DNA from: Lumbricus terrestris
Lineage: Eukaryota; Annelida; Clitellata; Crassiclitellata; Lumbricidae
Assembly (NCBI GenBank): GCA_949752735.1
Contig: OX457047.1
Location: 20,187,838-20,251,837, forward strand
DNA: 64,000 nt
Direction: 5' to 3'
Under the pieces are notes generated by a model. The model was not told the DNA's origin. It did not search any database and saw only the letters and a program-made list of their open reading frames with translations. How positions within the stretch are numbered: the first letter of the stretch is position 1; each line of letters opens with the position of its first letter. The position numbers and the translations under genes are program-made. Shown one piece after another: positions 49,007 to 61,283 of the stretch.

Positions 49007-50385
49007 TCCGTGTCCGTGTCCCTCTCCGTCTCCGTCTCCGTGTCTTTCTCCGTCTCCGTGTGTGTCCTTCTCCGTGTCCGTGTCCTTCTCCGTCTCCGTC
49101 TCCGTGTCCGTGTCTTTCTCCGTCTCCGTCTCCGTGTCCTTCTCCGTCTCCGTGTCCGTGTCCTTCTCCGTCTCCGTGTCCTTCTCCGTCTCCGTGTCCG
49201 TGTCCTTCTCCGTCTTCGTCTCCGTCACCGTCTCCGTCTCCGTGTCCTTCTCTGTCTCCGTCTCCGTGTCCTTCTCGGTCTCCGTGTCCCTGTCCGCGTC
49301 CGTGTCCGCGTCCGTGTCCGTGTCTTTCTCCGTCTCTGTCTCCATGTCCGTGTCCTTCTCCGTCTCCGTCTCCGTCTCCGTGTCCGTGTTCTTCTCCGTC
49401 GCCGTCTCCGTCTCCGTGTCCTTCTCTGTCTCCGTGTCCGTGTCCTTCTCGGTCTCCGTGTCCCTGTCCTTCTCCGTGTCCTTCTCCGTGTCCGTGTCCG
49501 TGTCCGCGTCCGTGTCCTTCTCTGTCTCCGTGTCCGTGTCCGTGTCCTTCTCCGTCTCCGTCTCCGTGTCTGTGTCCTTCTCTGTCTCCGTGTCCGTGTC
49601 CTTCTCCTTCTCCGTCTCCGTGCCTTTCTCTGTCTCCGTGTCCGTATCCTTCTCCGTCTCCGTGTCCCTGTCCTTCTCCGTGTCCTTCTCCGTGTCCGTG
49701 TCCGTGTCCGCGTCCGTGTCCTTCTCCGTCTCCGTGTCTGTGTCCTTCTCCGTCTCCGTGTCCGTGTCCGTGTCCGTGTCCTTATCTGTCTCCGTGTCCG
49801 TGTCCTTCTCCTTCTCCGTCTCCTTGTCCTTCTCTGTCTCCGTGTCCGTATCCTTCTCCGTCTCCGTGTCCGTGTTCTTCTCGGTCTCCGTCTCCGTGTC
49901 CTTCTCTGTCTCCGTGTCCGTGTCCTTCTCGGTCTCCGTGTCCCTGTCCTTCTCCGTGTCCTTCTCCGTGTCCGTGTCCGTGTCCGTGTCCGCGTCCGTG
50001 TCCTTCTCCGTCTCCGTGTCTGTGTCCTTCTCCGTCTTCGTGTCCGTGTCCGTGTCCTTATCTGTCTCCTTGTCCGTGTCCTTCTCCTTCTCCGTCTTCT
50101 TGTCCTTCTCTGTCTCCGTGTCCGTATCCTTCTCCGTCTCCGTGTCCGTGTTCTTCTCGGTCTCCGTCTCCGTCTCCGTGTCCGTGTCCTTCTCCGTCTC
50201 CGTCTCTGTCTCCGTGTCCGTGTCCTTCTCTGTATCCGTGTCCGTGTCCTTCTCCTTCTCTGTCTCCGTGTCCCTATCCTTCTCCGTCTCCGTGTCTGTG
50301 TCCTTCTCTGTCCCAGTCTCCGTGTCCTTCTCGGTCTCCGTGTCCGTGTCCGCGTCCGTGTCCTTCTCCGTGTCCGTTTCAACAA
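49007..50385. repeat. Hexanucleotide TCCGTG/TCCGTC/TCCTTC array
   Basis: About 1.38 kb of 6-bp units (GTCTCC, GTGTCC, TTCTCC) in irregular order, with longer blocks repeated, such as GTCCCTGTCCTTCTCCGTGT at about 49460, 49664 and 49940. Frames of several hundred codons exist on both strands because no permutation of the unit contains a stop; not treated as genes. Confidence 0.97.
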
Positions 50386-50399
50386 CATACGCACACAGA

Positions 50400-50494
50400 T
50401 AAGAAAACAAACACTCACAATTACATAACCTACCCAAACACGCACATACACATACACAGACAAGTCACATAAGCACGCAAACATGCACACACAG

Positions 50495-50549
<55 letters not shown>

Positions 50550-50755
50550 CAAACACGCGCACTCGTATACACACACACCTACGCACACCTACACAAACAC
50601 GCACCTACACAAGCACACGAGCAAGCAAAGATACACACACCCATTCACACACCTATTCACACACCTGTTCTCACACACACACACACACACACGCACTCAC
50701 AAACACACACACACACACGCACAAATACACACACACAGACACACACACGCCTATG
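50400..50755. repeat. (CA)n microsatellites
   Basis: ACACAC arrays with TATATA and CTAC interruptions. From 50760 to 51530 there is no supported gene; it contains a 19-bp hairpin. Confidence 0.93.
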
Positions 50756-51013
50756 TATACATGTAGGTTGTTTACGGTACAGATAACGTCGTTATAAATT
50801 ACAGACACCGCATGGATTCAAAGTCTTTGGGCAGGGCTGAATCAAAGCTAAGGATTCTTAATGACACACACACCCTCTGTTGCAGCGGGCTCACCGCACA
50901 GCGGGTTAATTAGGTGGGCAGGATCTCTCAGGTGGATCTCTTGCTTGAACCCCAGGGTTATCGCCCTGAACTCATTTCCCAGTATAGAAGCGCATCTGTA
51001 ACGGGGTTCCTGA

Positions 51014-51056
51014 AATGAACGCTTGGCCGACTAGGGCAGTCGGCCAAGCGTTCATT
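51014..51056. repeat. Perfect hairpin, 19-bp arms, 5-nt loop
   Basis: AATGAACGCTTGGCCGACT and its exact complement are separated by AGGGC. Confidence 0.95.
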
Positions 51057-51534
51057 AAGCGATCATTAAGATCCTACGGCTGATCGAAGCAGAGCTTCGA
51101 GGCTGTGTGTCTAATCTGATTTCATGGCAAACTCCGTGTCATCTTAGTCGTCAGTGCTCACTGTTTGAACATTAAGCACATACATGTATAAAGCGACGCA
51201 AATTTCTGAATCCGTATATTAAAAGATAGGCCTATACTAGTTGTAGGCCTACTGAACACCCACGTCGTCGAACTGCCAAAAGTCGTTCGGCTGACTTAAA
51301 GTTGACAACAAGAAATCAAGGTACGGTATACAGTAAGTTGTCTTTAAAATTTCGATTATTATCAAAAGTCAATTTGAGGCAAATATGGTTATGACTTTTG
51401 TTTGAGCATTTTCATCTGTAAGATACAGCATGGCTCAGAGCCACTTCAGTCAGTCCACGCATATTATTTTCAGTCTGTTCACAATGATTAAAATGGCCTA
51501 TAATTTTTATTGTCGATGGGAAGATACGACGGGG

Positions 51535-52672
51535 AGGGGAAGGATTGAAAGAGGAAGAGGAAGTAAAGAGGAAGAGGAGGAGGAGGAGGAGGAGGAGGAG
51601 GAGGAGGAGGAAGAGGAGCTAGGAAAGGATGAAGAGATAAAGAGGAGGATGTAGAAGAGGAGGAGGAGGAGGAGGTGGTGGAAGAGGGCTAAAGAGGAGG
51701 AAGACAAGAAGGACGAGAAGGACGAGGAAAAGGAAGTGGAAGGAGAGAGAAGAGGAGGTGGAAGAAGAGGAGGAAGAGAAGAAAAAGAATGAGAAGAGGG
51801 GAGGAAGAGAATGAGGAACAAGAAGAGGAAAGAAAAGAAACGGAGGAAGAAGATGAGGTGGAGGAGGAGGAGGAAGAGAAAGAGGAGGACAATGAGGAAA
51901 AGGAGGAAGTGGAGGTGGATGGAGGAAAAGGAGAAAGAGGAAGCAAGGAGGAGGTGGAAGAAGAGGAAGAGGAGGAATAGGATCGAATGAAGAAGAGGAA
52001 GAAGAGGAAGGGAAAGAGGAAGAGAAAGAATATGACAGAAGGAGGAAGAGGAAGAGGAGGAGAAGAATAAGCGGAGGGGAGGACGAGGAAAAGAAGGACG
52101 AGGAAAAGTAGGAAAAGGAGGAAGAGGAAGTCGAATAAGAGGTGGAAGAAGAGGAAAGGAGGAATAGGAAAGAAGGAGGAAGAGGAAGAGGAGGAAAGGA
52201 AAGAGGAGGAATAGGAAAGAAGGAGGAAGAGGAGGAGAAGAATAAGCGAAGGGGAGGACGAGGAAGAGGAGGACGAGGAAGAGTAGGAAAAGGAGGAAGA
52301 GGAAGTCGAATAAGAGGTGGAAGAAGAGGAAGAGGAGGAATAGGAAAGAAAAAGGAAGAGGAGGAAAGGAAAGAGGAAGAGGAGGAATAGGAAAGAAGGA
52401 GGAAGAGAAAGAGGAGGAGAAGAACAAGCGGAGGAGAGGACGAGGAAGAGGAGGACGAGGAGGAGTAGGAAAAGGAGGAAGAGGAAGTCGAATAAGAGGT
52501 GGAAGAAGAGGAAAGGAGGAATAGGAAAGAAGGAGGAACAGGAAGAGGAGGAAAGGAAAGAGGAAGAATAGGAGAGAAGGAGGAAGAGGAGGAGAAGAAT
52601 AAGCGGAGGGGAGGACGAGGAAGAGGAGGACGAGGAAGAGTCGGAAAGAGGAAGAGGAAGTCGAAGAAGAGG
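51535..52672. repeat. Polypurine tract with 175-182-bp higher-order repeat
   Basis: Nearly pure A/G on the plus strand for over 1.1 kb. The landmark AATAAGCGGAGGGGAGG or a variant recurs near 52067, 52241, 52423 and 52598. Long leucine/serine or glutamate/glycine frames are artefacts. Confidence 0.95.
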
Positions 52673-52702
52673 TGTTGTTGTTGCAGCAGTTGTATTTGTT
52701 GT

Positions 52703-52800
52703 TTTATTTAATTTTTTAATTGCCACGAAGTATTTAGGATTGCTCAGGGATTTTAATATTAATTGGAAACAGAATAAAAAGCATCTGAAATGGCACCAAA
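52703..52800 (-). mobile_element. 3' end remnant of the 54032 reverse transcriptase element, copy 3
   Basis: The minus strand has TTTCAGATGCTTTTTATTCT, CAATTAATATTAAAATCCCT and GAGCAATCCTAAATACTTCG, matching the 3' UTR of the copy at 53755-53960. Confidence 0.7.
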
Positions 52801-53525
52801 TATTATTATTACTATTGTTATTATTAATTATTATTATTAGCAGTAGTAGTAGCAGAACTAGTAGTAGTAGCAGTAACTGTAGCAGCAGCAGTAATAGTAG
52901 TAGTAGTTGCAGTAGCAAGATTATTATTATTAAAAATTATTATTATTATTATTATTATTATTATAATTATTATTACTATTATCACTATTACCGTTACTAT
53001 TATAATTATTATTATTAATTTTATAATTATCATTATCATCATTATCATTATTATGATCATTATGATTATTATCATTACTATTGTAATTATTATAATTATA
53101 ATAATTATTATTATCATTATTATCATTATCATTGTTATCATTGTTATCATTATTGTCAGTATTATTATTATCATAATTATCCTTTTTGTCATTATTATCA
53201 ATATTATTTCTACTACTATTATTACTACTATTTTTACTGCTTTTATTATTAATTAATTTTATTATTGTTATTGTCTTTGTTTTCGTTGTTATCGTTGATG
53301 TTGTTGTTGCTGGTGTTCTGGTCGTTTAAGTCGTTGTTGTTGTTGTGGTTTCCTTTATTGCAAAGCAGACTCGCTTTTATTCTAACAACAATTCCTAAAA
53401 ACAATTTGAGGTACTATGACTATTATTGTTATGATTATTATTATGATTATTATTATAAGTATTATTATGAGTTTTATTATGAGTTTTGTTGTTGTTATTA
53501 TTATTATTATTATTACTCATTACTT
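52800..53525. repeat. (ATT)n, (AGT)n and (GTT)n trinucleotide region
   Basis: Degenerate trinucleotide microsatellites; frames of isoleucine, serine or tyrosine runs are artefacts. The following 53530-53752 is a plus-strand stretch ending CAATAAAGGAAATTATTATT, possibly a retroposon 3' end; it is unclassified. Confidence 0.9.
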
Positions 53526-53750
53526 TGAAAAATTTACACCGGCATGGAGATCAGCGAACTCGAGTTTGATTCCCGACGTCCACGTAGGATAGACGTGCTT
53601 TGTAGACTTCTATAATAGCACTCTTCTATTGCAGGACGTCTACTCTGTTAGTAGTTAAGTATTTGAATTCTTGTGAATTGTTTCGATTATATATAAGCTA
53701 ACTGTACACTGTTTAGCCGATTGAGGTCTGTCAACCAGATTGTTCAATAA

Positions 53751-53754
<4 letters not shown>

Positions 53755-53781
<27 letters not shown>

Positions 53782-53960
53782 TATTTTTATTTTTTTTTTA
53801 TTGCCCCGAGGTATTTAGGATCCCTCAGGGACTTAAATATTAATTAAGAACAGAATAAAAACATCTGGAACGGCACCTAATCGTCGTAGAGATCCTGCGC
53901 TGGAAAGGCACCGCGGAATGCAACCGCATTGAATCGTTGGATCATAATACTGAGGCGCTT
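53755..53960 (-). pseudogene. 3' end remnant of the 54032 reverse transcriptase element, copy 2
   Basis: The minus strand encodes QRFNAVAFRGAFPAQDLYDD and a stop at 53877-53879, matching QRFNAIAFRGTFAQ at the C-terminus of the 54032 frame. Then the 3' UTR CCTGAGGGATCCTAAATACC and an (AAT)n tail. Confidence 0.85.
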
Positions 53961-54031
53961 ATTATTATTATTTATTTTTTTTACCCGAGGTATTTATGAT
54001 CCCTCAGGATTTATGAATCTATTCTATGACG

Positions 54032-55765
54032 TTAGTGGTCCTCGTCCTCGGTGCGTTGCGCGAATGTGCCTCTAAATGCTATTGCATTAAATCTTTGCGT
54101 GCAAATGGATAGCTGCTGGAACAAGTGCACGGTTTCCAGAGGGTCACCTGAGATGGCGGTCATTCGGCGACCCAACTCTACCAAGAACTCGCGGCCTACG
54201 CGGTTGATGGGGCCCAGTGATTCTACGGCCACAGGAACGAACTCGTGAGTAGCAGGGAGGGATGAATATTTGGTCTGCTTCCGGTCCGCGGCAAGTTCAG
54301 CCGCCCCTCCTGGCGATGTTGACGTCAAATGGACGTATGAGGCAGCGCAAGTGTGAATGGTAGTCGCGTCCCAAGCGACGTACTTGCCCCTCGCCCAGGG
54401 GACCAGCGTGGCTCCATCTGGTCTCTTGCCGTCACTCCGAATCAGACCCGGTGGTTCCTTCGAACTTGGGATGTTCGCTTTCGTAAGAGCTCTCCAGATA
54501 ATGTCGTTCACTGCGAAATGACGCGCTGCTCTCCCGGTCGATCGCCTGCAGACTAGTCCATGATGACCTCCTGGATCCAAGATCTCCCTGCACTGGTGGC
54601 ACTGATGCAGCGAGCAGAGGTCGAGGCCCAGCCGAAGGCCAATCGCTACCCTCACGGCCTCGTTGCTCAGGCCTAGCCCGCAGGAGATCACTGGTACAGT
54701 CAGAAGCCAATCTCCGGCATGGGGCGATGTAACTGCGCCCAGCCTCGCCTGGTTGAGTGGGTCGCTGTTGGAAGACCACACTGCCGCCTTGTCTAAATCT
54801 ATGAGGGGTCTGTCCCAGACCTTCTGACAGGCCGAGGTCGACTCAAGTCCACCCGGTAACGTTGTTCTGCGGGCCTCCATGACTTCTTCCAAGAGAGCAT
54901 CGCTCCACTCCTCCGAATTGAGCACGGTTGCAACGAGCGACTTGGTCGACGCAGCTGACGCTATGTAAGCTGAAGATGCCAGCATCGACACAAGTCTGAC
55001 CCTGGTTCCTCCGTCTTTGATCGGGAGTGTGGCTTGCTTCCATTGTATTTCGCTGAGCTTGATGTTAAGGATCTCTTCTAGTCCATCTCTCATCTGCTGG
55101 GTATCCATTTTCTCAAGCATAGGATGACCCCAACACTGTGATGCTCGAAGAAGATACATAAGCTTCGCCGCTCCAAAGCATGAGCGCAGCATCATCAGTG
55201 CCGCCTGTGCCTGGAGGCAGGCGAGGTCACTAACCGCCCGGGCCAACGAGTCGCTGTGTTTGAGGAGCGCCTCATCCAATGCCCTGCCCTTGAACAGTGG
55301 AGCACCAAGAAGGGTCAGCGAGTCACTTCTCACCCGTTGGAAGCCTTCAAATTCTTCACCCGTGAGCTCAGACTCCGATGAGTACTCACATTTCTGTCTG
55401 CTCAGGTGAATACCGAGTGATACCTCCAGTTCCTTAATCTTGGCAAGGTCTTGTCGCACCTCTTCAATTGTTCCACCGAGCGAGAGATCATCTAGGAAAC
55501 CCAGCCTAAATCGAGAGCGCAGCGATCGGAGGGTAGGCTGCAACGGCAGGCAGAACAGCAAGGGACCCAAAGGATCTCCTTGCCGCGGACCCATCTGTGA
55601 CTTCACCACGAATTGACCAAACTGAAGCAGGGAGTTCGCCGAGTAGGACTGGTGGATGAACGCGTAAATCTCCGGGATTGTGTCATGGACAGCTCGAAGC
55701 ATGGCATCTCTTCGCAGGGTGTTAAATGCGTTTGCAAAATCAAGCTTCACGAAGACTTGGTCGCA

Positions 55766-55766
<1 letters not shown>
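54032..55766 (-). mobile_element. 5'-truncated non-LTR retrotransposon, RT plus C-terminal nuclease-like domain
   Basis: A 572-codon uninterrupted frame (54032-55750). RT motif A is KLDFANAFNTLRRD, B is GPRQGDPLGPLLFCL, and C is FLDDLSLGG (FLDD in place of the common YADD). The C-terminal part has a zinc-knuckle-like CHQCREILDPGGHHGLVC and then RPDGATLVPW, VAWDATTIHT and KQTKYSSL, an order resembling a PD-(D/E)XK restriction-like endonuclease. The nuclease identity is inference. The 5' end is cut at an (ATT)n run; 3' UTR and (AAT)n tail at 53960-54031. The intact frame suggests a recent insertion. Confidence 0.85.
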
Positions 55767-55824
<58 letters not shown>

Positions 55825-55874
55825 CATCATCATCATCATTATTATTATTGTGATTAGTATTACTATTATTATTG
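55767..55874. repeat. (ATT)n microsatellite
   Basis: ATT units with a short ATC segment, directly abutting the truncated element. 55875-56400 contains no recognised feature. Confidence 0.97.
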
Positions 55875-56399
55875 AATAAATTTTAACGCGCGAAAAGTCA
55901 CATCAAACTGTGAATCTGAGGCACGGGTAGCTAGCCACCATGCGTTAGATATCCAGATATCCATGTGCTTGAAAGTCATAGTGATAGATATTGTGTGATT
56001 TTAGCCAAATTATCTCCGAGATATATTTTTCCTTCTTTTGTATCTTCTCTTTAACCGCTCCGTTCTCTGAACAGTTCAGACTTGCTTATCCCAAGAGCTG
56101 GGAACAAAATTGCTCGAACTCGATTCTCTACTGTCACTGGACCTCCTTAGTGAGAACAGAATTCAATAAACTAAGGTCCAATGACCCTCTTTATTGAATT
56201 CTTTTTCCTTTCTTCCGCTCTCATTGGGATTCTTCTTTCTGGATCGCTGTTTTTTTAAATATGACTCTCTTTTTTTCGGTGCTATAGCAATTCCTAATTA
56301 CATTACATTATCAGCATTGTAAAAATTAAATTAAATTATAAATTATTCTGTAACCTACCATCATTATTATTCCACCAATTCTTCAACTGCATAAACTCT

Positions 56400-59300
56400 T
56401 ACGAAATTATGGAAATTAGCCGCACTACATACACTACGCACTCACGTCTACTTTTTGACAGCAAAACTATGCGTCTCCTACGATCATCGCCAGCTTCAAA
56501 TGCTATTTCGACGGCCGTGTGGCACGAGGTAAAACTACTTGGACTGCTGCGACGTTTTAGGAGTCGAAGAGGCGGGAGTTCTGTTAGAGCTAAGATGTTC
56601 CCTGCCTCCCAATCGCCCATACCAGTTGTCATCTCGCCCCTGCGTTGCCCATCCACCGGGCAGAGCCCATCCACGCAGATGAAGTTCATTGAACACCGAC
56701 CTAACTTAATCACGATCGACTGTTGCACGTTTCACCAACCAACTCTGCAGCCAAGTTTCCGGTCTACTGTCAAGATTCCTAATATCCCGACTGTCACTCT
56801 TCCAATTATTTATAGCACAATCGTATTTAACGCTCGATCGCTGGCTAAAGAGACGCCCTTGACCATCTTGGAGCTGAACTACATGGATATGACCTCGACC
56901 TTGCCATAATATCCAAAACTCACTTAAAGGCTCACTACCAAGAGGAAGTTTGAAAAATCCAAGGATTTCAGACATTCAGACGAGGCAGGAAAAAAGGAGA
57001 GGCGGCGGGGTTGCTATCTACATCCGAGAACCCACAAAGGCTTATCCTTGACTTGCTACTGGAATGCCTGAAGATCTCGAACTTTTATGGATAAAAATTC
57101 AATCAAACACCAGCCCAGCATACGTTGGAGCACTCTATCATCCACCATGCCCGAAAATACCTTACTAGCACTCTTCTTAGTTCTTACTTGGCTGGAGAAA
57201 TCGGTGGAAGAAATCATCCACGAAGATGACAGAGCCGTCACACTCCTGGGAGGTGACATCAACAGTCTTGACATTGCAGAAGTGACTGTGCGAACTGGAC
57301 TACAACCTACAGTATTTGTGCCAACTCGTGAAACTAACATCCTAGATCAGTTCATGGTCTCTAAGCCTGACATTTACAAGTTACAACATCAAAGTTATAT
57401 CCTCTACGGTACGTTCTGACCATAAAGCAATCATTGCAACTGGCAAGATGTGCATGGTTGACCGAGGTAAACAGCATACACAGTTAACGTATCGTAGAAG
57501 ATCACCTGCACAACATGATAGAACTTTACGTGGCTTGGAAACAATTGATTTGAACCTAGATGATTCTAATGACTTACAGGAAGCATGGGATCTCTTTTAT
57601 CATGATACCCTCAATCGCCTCGACACGAACTACCCTCACCGATCTATTACCATCACATCTAAAGATCCGGCATGCATCACTTTAGACATTAAACGTATGC
57701 TTCGCACCAAGAACAGGCTGATGCACAAGGGAAAAATTGAAAAAGCTGAGGCAATTACTCTTCAGGTCGCTAAAGCTCATATCCAAAGTAAACTCGACAT
57801 TCTTCAGCAAAGCTAGCGCTAATGACGGAGTCAAAGAACTTTGGCAGAAAGCCAACCATATCACTAAGAAAACATCCTCACAGCTTAATCATGACTCACC
57901 TAGTGCGGACGAACTAAATCAGTATTTTGCTGCTGCTTCCAATGATACAAACTACCTTGAGCCTCTATATACTGGAACATACCGCTAAAACCAACAAAGT
58001 CTTTACAAATGAACAGAGCATTCTTTACATCCTTGACCACCTCCATCATACAGCAGAGGGACGTGATGGCCTTCCAGCTTGGTTTCTCAGGCTTACAGCT
58101 TCAGGCTACGCGTACATACTGGCTTCTCTCATTAATCAATCTCTTGCAGTCTCCTTTGTTCCAAAGCAATGGAAAGAAGCCATTATATATCCTAAGGCAA
58201 AGACCACCAATCCAACCTTGCTATCTGACTACCGCCTGCTCTCTGTGCTAGCGGTGCTCTCTCGGATAGTGAAACGTATTGTTGCCCACACCTGCCTATA
58301 TCCTAGTTTTGTTGATATGCCTGAACCGATGTCTCTTCATGACCAATATGCCTTTCGACCAACTGGCATGACCACCGCTGCTCTGATAGCCATTATACAT
58401 CACGCTTCGGATCTACTCAAGAGTAACGATCATATTGTTATAATCTCTATGGACTACTCAAAAGCATTTGATTCTATCAAACACTCTGCAATAACAAGCT
58501 TATTAGCATCCTTGAACATTCCAGATTGTATCTACAACTGGCTCGTCAACTACCTACATGGCAGCAAACACTCAACTCGCTTCAAAGGAGTTTCATCTAC
58601 TTCTATAACCATCAACGCCAGATGTCATTCAGGGATCTGTTATAGGCCCCGCTGACTTCATAGTAGGTACATCCGACCTCCACCCTCTTCATTCCCAGAA
58701 CCGACTCTCTAAATATGCTGACGATTCCTATCTCTTTATTGGCTCCAATCACTTGTCTACTGCAACAGATGAACTCCAGCATATCGCCAACTGGTCTAAA
58801 GGAAAGAACTTGCGGATCAATTCTGACAAAACACGCGAAATTCCTATTATCAGACGCAACAAGAGCTCACTCTCAGCCCATCCATCTCTGGAGTTTCCCG
58901 TACAAAATCCATCAAGACATTGGGAGTTCTTATTGGAGAGAAATTAACAATAATATTACAGACCACATCAATAAGATTATCTGCTCTGGTACTGCCTCAC
59001 TCTGAGCCATCAGAACCCTCAAGGCTCATGGGGCATCCATACAAGAGCTACAAACTATTACTAGAGCTACTATCATATCAAGAGTTATGTATGCCTCTCC
59101 TGCATGGTGGGGTCTTGCTAGTGGATTGGACAAATCCCGTCTTGAGGGCCTCATGAACAAACTTAGACGAGCCGGCTACTTACATCCTAATACACTCACA
59201 GCAGAAACTTTAACTCAAGAGGCTGATAAGGTGCTTTTCAAAGCTGTTCTGGGAAATGAACTTCATGTCCTCCGAACCTCTTTCCACTACAACGTGATCC

Positions 59301-59490
59301 ATTTGATAACTTTAGAGAAAGGGCTCACAATTTCATCCTCCCCAATAAAGACTCGTTAAACTTTATCCCAAGAATGTTATTCAAAAACATGTACTAACTA
59401 TTTTGACCATAAGCTTCAAGCAGCCATACTGTTAATGTAAACCTACAGCGTTCTGTCTGTTGTTTTATTGAATTAAACGAATATACATTA
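56400..59490 (+). pseudogene. Decayed APE-type LINE
   Basis: Frames in sequence carry: endonuclease start FNARSLAKETPLTILELNYMD (about 56825-56890), endonuclease end with LLGGDINSLD and FVPTRETNILDQF (57240-57350); RT finger/palm with GRDGLPAWFLRLTASGY (58070), YRLLSVLAVLSRIVKRIV (58230), ISMDYSKAFDSIKHSA (58445), KYADDSYLFIG (58712); and the C-terminus MYASPAWWGLASGLD, ending FRERAHNFILP and a stop at 59397. At least six frame changes or stops; no single protein is made. CR1/L2/Daphne-like by motif; the exact clade is uncertain. AT-rich 3' end. Confidence 0.88.
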
Positions 59491-60635
59491 TGATGTTGCG
59501 TTCTACTTTCCTGCATAGATCTAATAATTCTATTAAAGTTTAGTATTCTTACATATACCATTACTGGTATGCCACATTTGAAGTGGTGAATTTTGCGAGA
59601 GGCTTATAATACAGCTATGATGTTCGTGACTGACTTGTGGTGTTGGTGTTTCTGCTGCAGCACTTATCAACACGTGAGGAAAAAACTCAAAATGACAGGG
59701 CCGGAATTCTCCATCAACTGTTCCAAGGTTCACTTCAAAGTTACAGACAATCAGCAACGTTCCGCAGCATGAACTATAAACACCACTCTGATTGCGCATT
59801 CTCTCAGTTGGAATATTATTCAGAGCTGATAATAAGACGCTTCTGTTTCAACTTGTCTACCTGTTTCCAAATTTCGGACTGAATTTTATTGTTGTTTTAT
59901 GCATTATGATAATGACGATATAGAAGTTTTGGATTGAATAGCCTTACAGTATGCTACACTGTTCAATGATATGGATCGTCAGTATTGACTTCGTTCTACA
60001 AATGCCAGTTTTATAGTTGACGTTACAGCTTAAAGTCCAATTTTCATTTCCTCACTAGTCTACATGTATTTTGAAATAAAGACTGTAATGGAACAGTACT
60101 GATGAATTTATAAAAAACACGTCTGCTGCGAATGATGTACAAATATTTTGTATATGTAATAAATTTATAATTTTTCTCGAGGGCAAAACATTTGTTAATA
60201 ACTATGCAGCAAAGTTTTGTTATTTGTTTATTGATCACTGATATGAAGCATTGCACCATTTCAGAATCATATCTAATTATTCATCAAGATTCATATAAAT
60301 ATGTAAGTCTTATAGGATTATCCACTGGGTACCTGATAAGATGTAATTGTATGATGTCAGAATCAATTAATGTGGAATAATAATAGTTTTAATCCAGTTG
60401 ATGGTTTTGTATGATGGCTGTAGCATAATTCCTTTGAACAGTTTAATTTTTACAGCATTTTCTGTAATAGGATTTCGCTTGGTTTCCCTTTGTGCATGCA
60501 GGCTAATTGTTTATATGGAGCTTTTCAAATTATACAGCTATGACCGTTTTCTGTCATTAAATATTGTGAATATGATTTCTCTTGCATATTTGACGTGCAG
60601 GTCAGGCAAACCCTTGAAATAGTTTTATAGCACCA
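59491..60635. other. AT-rich spacer without recognised features
   Basis: Short open frames up to about 88 codons, with no domain, splice pattern or repeat that I recognise. Confidence 0.6.
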
Positions 60636-60639
60636 CCAC

Positions 60640-61283
60640 CCAAACGAGTGGAAATTTCCAATAATGAGCTTAAGTGGAGATTTCCACAGAAGGAGTGGCA
60701 TATTCCATAATGAGTCAACGTGGAAGTTTCCAAGGAAGAAGTAGCATTTTCCACCTTTGAGCCAAAGTGGAAATTTCTAAAGTAGGAGTGGCAATTTCCA
60801 CCATTGAGCCAAAGTGGAAGTTTCCAAAGAATCATTGGTTATTTCCACCACTGAGCCAAGATGGAAATATCCTAAGAATTAATGGTTTTCTCCAAGATTG
60901 AGCGCAGATGGAAATTTCCAAAGAATTAATGGTTTTCTCCACGATTGAGCTAAGATGGAATTTTCCAAAGAATTGATGGTTTTCTCCACGATTGAGCAAA
61001 GATGGAAGTTTCCAAAGAACTAATGGTGTTCTCCACGATTGAGCCAAAGTGTAAATTTCCAAAAGATGGGGTGGCTTTTTCCACCACTGGGCAAAGATGG
61101 AAATTTCCTAAGAGGGGCGGCATTTTCCACCTTTCAGATACGGTGGAAACTTCCCAGTCACGATGGAATTTTCCACCAAAAGTCAAGGGTGGAACTGGAC
61201 CACCCTTGTTAAAGGATGGAAATATTTCCACCCTAGGGTGTTGTTTGTGGACCACCAACTTTAGTGGAAATTTCCACGATTTT
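60640..61283. repeat. 47-48-bp tandem array built on GGAAATTTCC
   Basis: About 13-15 units, each with (G/A)TGGAAATTTCCA or a one-base variant, spaced by TTAATGGTTTTCTCCACGAT and TTGAGCCAAAG. CCACGATTGAGC falls at 60939, 60986 and 61033. The array ends CAAAC-like at its left and TTTTTTTTAACAGTG at its right, about 300 bp before the SMYD4-like start codon. Confidence 0.93.

Noticed and set aside
48589..50604. Frames of 446-627 codons on both strands
   Set aside because: They arise from CATA and TCCGTG-type units that lack stops in any permutation; no start context, domain or codon bias.
51507..52918. 306- and 409-codon Leu/Ser-rich minus-strand frames
   Set aside because: Products of the polypurine/polypyrimidine tract; composition alone explains the absence of stops.
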